Translations under genes and position numbers: made by a program
Shown here: piece after piece, positions 7,271 to 11,096 of the stretch
Layout of the letters: each line of letters starts with the position of its first letter
Position numbering within the stretch: the first letter of the stretch is position 1
Source: Prevotella sp.
GTDB lineage: Bacteria > Bacteroidota > Bacteroidia > Bacteroidales > Bacteroidaceae
DNA: 11,096 bases
Assembly: GCA_021204735.1 (NCBI GenBank)
Contig: JAJPYV010000211.1
Coordinates: 1 to 11,096 of the forward strand
Direction of reading: 5' to 3'
The notes under the pieces: model-generated
Told to the model about the DNA's origin: nothing
The model's input: only the letters and a program-made list of their open reading frames with translations
The model's database searches: none

Positions 7271-10036
7271 TTAATGAGCCTCGAGCCAGTTTTGTCCCCA
7301 TCCACTGTCGGCTACGAGAGGAACGAGTAGGGGATAGGCGTTTTGCATCTCATCAAGTACTATTCTTTCAACTTTTTCTTTCTCCTCTGGCAGTACGCTG
7401 AAGTTCAGTTCATCATGTACCTGCAGAATCATCTTGCTCTTAATGTTCTCCGATTTGAAACGTTTATAGATATTTACCATAGCAACCTTTATAATGTCTG
7501 CTGCCGAACCTTGAATAGGTGCATTGATAGCATTGCGCTCATCTAAGCCACGTACATTAGCGTTACGAGAGTTGATATTTGGCAGATAGCGGCGACGGTG
7601 GAAGAAAGTCTCCACATAGCCTTTCTCTTTTGCCTCTTTAGTGGCTTTTCTGATATATTCCTCAACCATCGGGAACGTTGCGAAATAGTCGTTTATAAGT
7701 TGGTTTGCCTCACTCCTGCTAATGTTGAGTTGTTCTGATAGTCCGAAAGCTGTAATACCGTAAATAATGCCAAAATTAGCTCTTTTAGCTTTAGTACGCA
7801 TATCACGTGTTACTTCATCCATACCTACCTTATTAATCTTTGCTGCGGTAGCGGCATGAATGTCATATCCTTCACGGAAAGCTTTTATCATATTCTCGTC
7901 TCCGCTAAGATGAGCCATTACACGCAATTCAATTTGACTGTAATCAGCAGAGAAGAACAGACAGCCATCCTCTGGTATGAAAGCTTTGCGTATCTCCTTT
8001 CCATCTTCACCTCTTACAGGGATGTTCTGCAGGTTAGGGTCACTCGAAGACAGTCTGCCAGTAGCAGTTACCATCTGGTTGAATGATGTGTGTATATGTC
8101 CTGTTCTTGGATTTATCAGTTTTGGAAGGTTATCCACGTAAGTACTGAGAAGTTTTTTCAGACCTCGATATTCCAAAATTTTCTCTACAATTTCATCCTT
8201 GTGCTTCAGACTTTTTAGTACTTCTTCCGATGTACTATATTGACCAGTTTTTGTCTTTTTCGGTTTATCAGTGATTTTCAGTTTTTCATACAATATTTCA
8301 CCCACTTGTTTCGGGGATGAGATATTGAATTTCATTTCAGCCCTATTATAAATTTCTTCTTCAACTGTATTCATACGTTGAGTGAGAATCTGTGATGTTT
8401 CCGCAAGCGATTTAGTATCTATCCTCACTCCGTTCATTTCCATTTCTGCCAAAACAGGTATTAATGGCATCTCAATATCTTGGAATAATTTTTCTACACC
8501 GTTCTTTTTAAGTAACGGTTCAAATACATTTTTTAGTTTCAAAGTCACATCTGCATCCTCAGCAGCATATTCATATACCTGCTCTGGTGCAAGGTCTCTC
8601 ATGTTTCCTTGATTTTTCCCTTTCGGTCCGATTAACTCCTCTATATGAACAGTTTGGTATTTAAGATATACCTCTGCCATGTAATCCATATTGTGAGAGG
8701 TTTCGGGCTGTATTAAATAGTGGGCTATCATCGTGTCGAAAATTTCACCTTTGAGAGTAACTCCATAATTTGCAAGCACCTCAAGATCATATTTTATGTT
8801 CTGACCAATTTTTAAAATATTTGGATTTTCGTATAGAGGTTTAAAAATGTTGACTATCCTCTCTGCTTCTTTCCGGTCTGCTGGTATTGGAACATAAAAT
8901 GCTTTCCCTTCCTCAACAGAAAAGCTCAAACCCACTAATTCAGCATTTATGGTGTTTGTAGAAGTAGTTTCTGTATCTAAACTCAAAAAATCTTTTGTTG
9001 TGAAAAAATCACATAGTTTTTTCATATCTACCTCATTGTCAATCAGTTTATATTCGTGAGGTGTATCTTTTAATGTCTTTAGGTTAGTTTCTTTTGTATC
9101 TTCTGTGTCTGTGGTTGTGTCTGTTGCAAATAAATCGAGTTGAGTTTCAACTTTCTTTTTATTATTTTCATTTTTATTAAGAAATCTATTTGCCAATGTT
9201 TTAAATTCCAAATCATCAAACAATTTCCTCAGACTCTCTGTATCTGGTTCGCTAATTTTAAGTTTTTCCAAATCTAACTCAATTGGAACATCAGTCTTAA
9301 TAGTTGCCAAGAATTTTGAGAACCGTATTTTTTCCGCATTATCCTCTACTTTCGTCTTGATAGCACCTTTTAATTCCGATGTCCGTTCTAACAGATTGTC
9401 AATGCTGCCGAATTGGTTGATTAGTTTAATTGCTGTTTTCTCACCTACACCCGGACATCCTGGAATATTATCAGATGCATCGCCCATCAACCCTAATAAA
9501 TCAATAACTTGCAATGGAGAAGTGATATTATATTTTTCACATATTCCCTTTGGATCAAGTTTTTCATATCCACCACCATGCCTTGGACGAAACATGTACA
9601 CATTATCCTTTACCAACTGACCATAATCTTTGTCAGGAGTCAGCATATATGTTTCCACTCCATTCTCACCTGCTTTTAGAGCGAGAGTACCGATAACATC
9701 ATCTGCTTCATATTCTTCAACTTCTAATACCGGGATATTCATCGCATTTAGAATGTCCTTTATAATAGGTACTGACTGGTGGATTGCCTCTGGAGTTTCT
9801 TGTCTCTGAGCCTTATATTGTTCAAAAGCTTTATGTCTGAATGTCGGACCCTTAGGATCGAAAGCAACTCCAATATGTGTAGGTTGTTCCTTACTCAGAA
9901 TCTCATGTAATGTATTGCAAAAACCCATAATAGCCGATGTATTCAAGCCTTTTGAGTTGATACGTGGTGAATTGATAAATGCATAATACGACCTATAAAT
10001 CAATGCGTATGCATCAAATAAGAAAAGTTTATTCAT
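7271..10036 (-). CDS. polA: DNA polymerase I
   Basis: DNA polymerase I removes RNA primers and fills gaps in lagging-strand synthesis and excision repair. All three domains appear intact in 921 residues (E. coli enzyme 928). The 5' nuclease domain (about 1-285) has D8, EADD at 110-113, TPDKD at 133-137 and GDASDN at 185-190. After a polar linker, the 3'-5' proofreading domain keeps DTE (D354, E356), NIKYD (D417) and Y490/D494. The polymerase domain has motif A DYSQIELRV (D698), motif B with R747, K751, F755 and Y759, and motif C VHDE (D875/E876). The linker (about 288-330) is low in complexity, rich in Thr, Asp and Lys, and contains QLDLF at 299-303, a clamp-binding-like pentapeptide. It is divergent from the prenyl synthase across an 89-base gap. 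Confidence 0.98.
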   Translation of the reverse strand: MNKLFLFDAYALIYRSYYAFINSPRINSKGLNTSAIMGFCNTLHEILSKEQPTHIGVAFDPKGPTFRHKAFEQYKAQRQETPEAIHQSVPIIKDILNAMNIPVLEVEEYEADDVIGTLALKAGENGVETYMLTPDKDYGQLVKDNVYMFRPRHGGGYEKLDPKGICEKYNITSPLQVIDLLGLMGDASDNIPGCPGVGEKTAIKLINQFGSIDNLLERTSELKGAIKTKVEDNAEKIRFSKFLATIKTDVPIELDLEKLKISEPDTESLRKLFDDLEFKTLANRFLNKNENNKKKVETQLDLFATDTTTDTEDTKETNLKTLKDTPHEYKLIDNEVDMKKLCDFFTTKDFLSLDTETTSTNTINAELVGLSFSVEEGKAFYVPIPADRKEAERIVNIFKPLYENPNILKIGQNIKYDLEVLANYGVTLKGEIFDTMIAHYLIQPETSHNMDYMAEVYLKYQTVHIEELIGPKGKNQGNMRDLAPEQVYEYAAEDADVTLKLKNVFEPLLKKNGVEKLFQDIEMPLIPVLAEMEMNGVRIDTKSLAETSQILTQRMNTVEEEIYNRAEMKFNISSPKQVGEILYEKLKITDKPKKTKTGQYSTSEEVLKSLKHKDEIVEKILEYRGLKKLLSTYVDNLPKLINPRTGHIHTSFNQMVTATGRLSSSDPNLQNIPVRGEDGKEIRKAFIPEDGCLFFSADYSQIELRVMAHLSGDENMIKAFREGYDIHAATAAKINKVGMDEVTRDMRTKAKRANFGIIYGITAFGLSEQLNISRSEANQLINDYFATFPMVEEYIRKATKEAKEKGYVETFFHRRRYLPNINSRNANVRGLDERNAINAPIQGSAADIIKVAMVNIYKRFKSENIKSKMILQVHDELNFSVLPEEKEKVERIVLDEMQNAYPLLVPLVADSGWGQNWLEAH

Positions 10037-10057
10037 TTTTTATCGTTTTTTTAGATG

Positions 10058-10088
10058 TAAAAATACGAAAAATTTGGCATTAATGCAA
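10058..10088 (-). promoter_or_regulatory. Candidate polA promoter
   Basis: On the minus strand TTG (10088-10086) is followed after 20 bases by TATTTTTA (10065-10058), which matches TAnnTTTG except for the last base. The -7 box ends 21 bases from the polA ATG, giving a very short leader, as is common in this phylum. The match is imperfect and the region is AT-rich, so this is tentative. Confidence 0.35.
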
Positions 10089-10106
10089 TTAAAATGACTA
10101 CTTTTG
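10073..10106 (+). promoter_or_regulatory. Candidate promoter of the polyprenyl diphosphate synthase gene
   Basis: TTTG (10073-10076) is followed by TACTTTTG (10099-10106), an exact match to the Bacteroidetes -7 consensus TAnnTTTG. The spacer is 22 bases, one more than the usual 19-21. The -7 box lies 19 bases before the ATG, implying a leader of roughly a dozen bases with no Shine-Dalgarno. The two -33 elements of this and the polA promoter lie close together, so the promoters overlap back to back. Confidence 0.5.
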
Positions 10107-10125
10107 TACGAAATTAGCTGTAATA

Positions 10126-11096
10126 ATGGATTATCTTACAATAATCAAACAACCCATTCAGGAGGAATTAGAGAGTTATATCAGTCTCTTTAATAGTTCT
10201 CTTAATCATAAGGAAAGATTGCAGGAAGAAATTTTTTCAGGTATTCGTAATAGCGCAGGCAAGCGGATGCGTCCAATGCTTATCCTTCTAATAGCAAAAA
10301 ACTATGGTTCTGTTAATGATTCTACCCTTCATGCGGCTGTTGGATTGGAACTGTTACATACTGCAAGTTTGATACATGACGATGTAGTTGATGAGAGTTA
10401 TAAACGTCGCGGCTTGCCTTCTGTTAATGCACGTTTCGATAACAAGGTAGCAGTGCTTTTAGGCGACTATATTCTTTCTACTTCTCTTCTCCATATTTCA
10501 TTGACAAATAATGTATCAATTATTCGACATTTAGGGGAGCTTGGCAGAACCCTTTCTGATGGGGAAATTTTAGAAATAACTGCAAATTTTGAAAATCTTT
10601 TATTAGAAGATACATATTATTCGATAATTCGTAAGAAGACAGCTGCACTCTTTGAAGCTTGTTGTGCTATGGGTGCTATTTCCGTTGGTTTACCCGAAGA
10701 TAGGGTAGAGGAAGTGAAAAAATTTGGTAGCTTACTTGGTACTATATTTCAAATAAAAGATGATATTTTTGACTATTATGAATCTACTGAATTAGGCAAA
10801 CCAACCGGTAGTGATATGGCAGAGGGAAAACTCACGTTGCCAGTGATTTATGCCTTAAACCATACTGATAATAAAGATATGCTATTATTGGCTAAAAAGG
10901 TAAAACAACGTACCATAACATCTGATGAAATAGCGCAATTAGTGAAATTCTCTAAAGATAATGGTGGCATAGAATATGCCGAGAGTTGTATGCAAAAACT
11001 TCGCTGTGAAGCGCAACGTTTTATTACAAAACAAGTCAAGGACGACACCTTACGTACCGCCCTTGATGCCTATTTATCTTATGTGATAGAACGTAC
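10126..11096 (+). CDS. Long-chain trans-polyprenyl diphosphate synthase (3' end beyond window)
   Basis: Condenses isopentenyl diphosphate onto an allylic primer to make an all-trans polyprenyl chain, in this group most likely the side chain of menaquinone. The frame is open from this ATG to the window edge, 323 codons. Family members are about 320-330 residues, so only a few are missing. The IPP-binding GKRMRP lies at 45-50, the first aspartate-rich motif DDVVD at 85-89, KKTA at 170-173, and the second motif as DDIFD at 212-216 with GKPTGSD after it. Residues 80-81, four and five before the first motif, are Ala and Ser. Small residues there are typical of long-chain rather than farnesyl or geranylgeranyl enzymes. 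The exact chain length cannot be told. ATG is favoured by the promoter just upstream and by the family N-terminus. ispB is the closest familiar name, but I leave the symbol open. Confidence 0.93.
   Translation, partial: MDYLTIIKQPIQEELESYISLFNSSLNHKERLQEEIFSGIRNSAGKRMRPMLILLIAKNYGSVNDSTLHAAVGLELLHTASLIHDDVVDESYKRRGLPSVNARFDNKVAVLLGDYILSTSLLHISLTNNVSIIRHLGELGRTLSDGEILEITANFENLLLEDTYYSIIRKKTAALFEACCAMGAISVGLPEDRVEEVKKFGSLLGTIFQIKDDIFDYYESTELGKPTGSDMAEGKLTLPVIYALNHTDNKDMLLLAKKVKQRTITSDEIAQLVKFSKDNGGIEYAESCMQKLRCEAQRFITKQVKDDTLRTALDAYLSYVIER

Noticed and set aside
10848..11048. A 66-codon minus-strand frame at the right end
   Set aside because: It is antisense to the polyprenyl diphosphate synthase, whose frame is open to the edge and carries all family motifs.
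1..11096. CRISPR arrays, tRNA or rRNA genes, insertion sequences, prophage or attachment sites
   Set aside because: I saw no spaced direct repeats, cloverleaf-like segments, transposase or integrase motifs on either strand. No gap between genes is longer than about 120 bases.

Overview
The window looks like chromosomal sequence of a Bacteroidales bacterium, probably from the Prevotellaceae. This is inferred from the AT-rich intergenic DNA, the lack of Shine-Dalgarno sequences before the starts, matches to the Bacteroidetes promoter consensus (TTTG, then TAnnTTTG), and the character of the MutS, Lgt, YchF and PolA proteins. I could not run a database search, so the taxonomy is a judgement.

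Layout. On the + strand, mutS (mismatch recognition) is followed 19 bases later by a GNAT acetyltransferase of the MnaT/phosphinothricin type. Both converge on a minus-strand block that reads, in transcription order, polA, ychF, a DNA methyltransferase, a restriction endonuclease, and lgt (prolipoprotein diacylglyceryl transferase). A perfect 8-bp hairpin lies between the two converging groups and touches the lgt stop codon. Divergent from polA, a long-chain trans-polyprenyl diphosphate synthase runs off the right edge on the + strand, almost complete.

Most of the window is housekeeping: DNA repair and replication (MutS, Pol I), a translation-associated ATPase (YchF), lipoprotein maturation (Lgt) and isoprenoid quinone side-chain synthesis. 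The accessory part is a two-gene type II restriction-modification cassette at about 4047-6015, set between ychF and lgt. It is visibly richer in A+T than ychF. The endonuclease resembles the MjaI family (CTAG), and the methyltransferase is a beta-class, N4-cytosine-like enzyme. The tetramer CTAG occurs only once in 11 kb by my reading, and that copy is inside the methyltransferase gene itself.

The most unusual item is the C-terminal third of the methyltransferase. It reads like a staphylococcal-nuclease-type (SNase/OB-fold) domain with most catalytic residues replaced. Other points worth a look are canonical sliding-clamp-binding pentapeptides in both MutS (QLSFF) and the PolA inter-domain linker (QLDLF), and a 9-bp inverted repeat ending three bases before the methyltransferase start codon.
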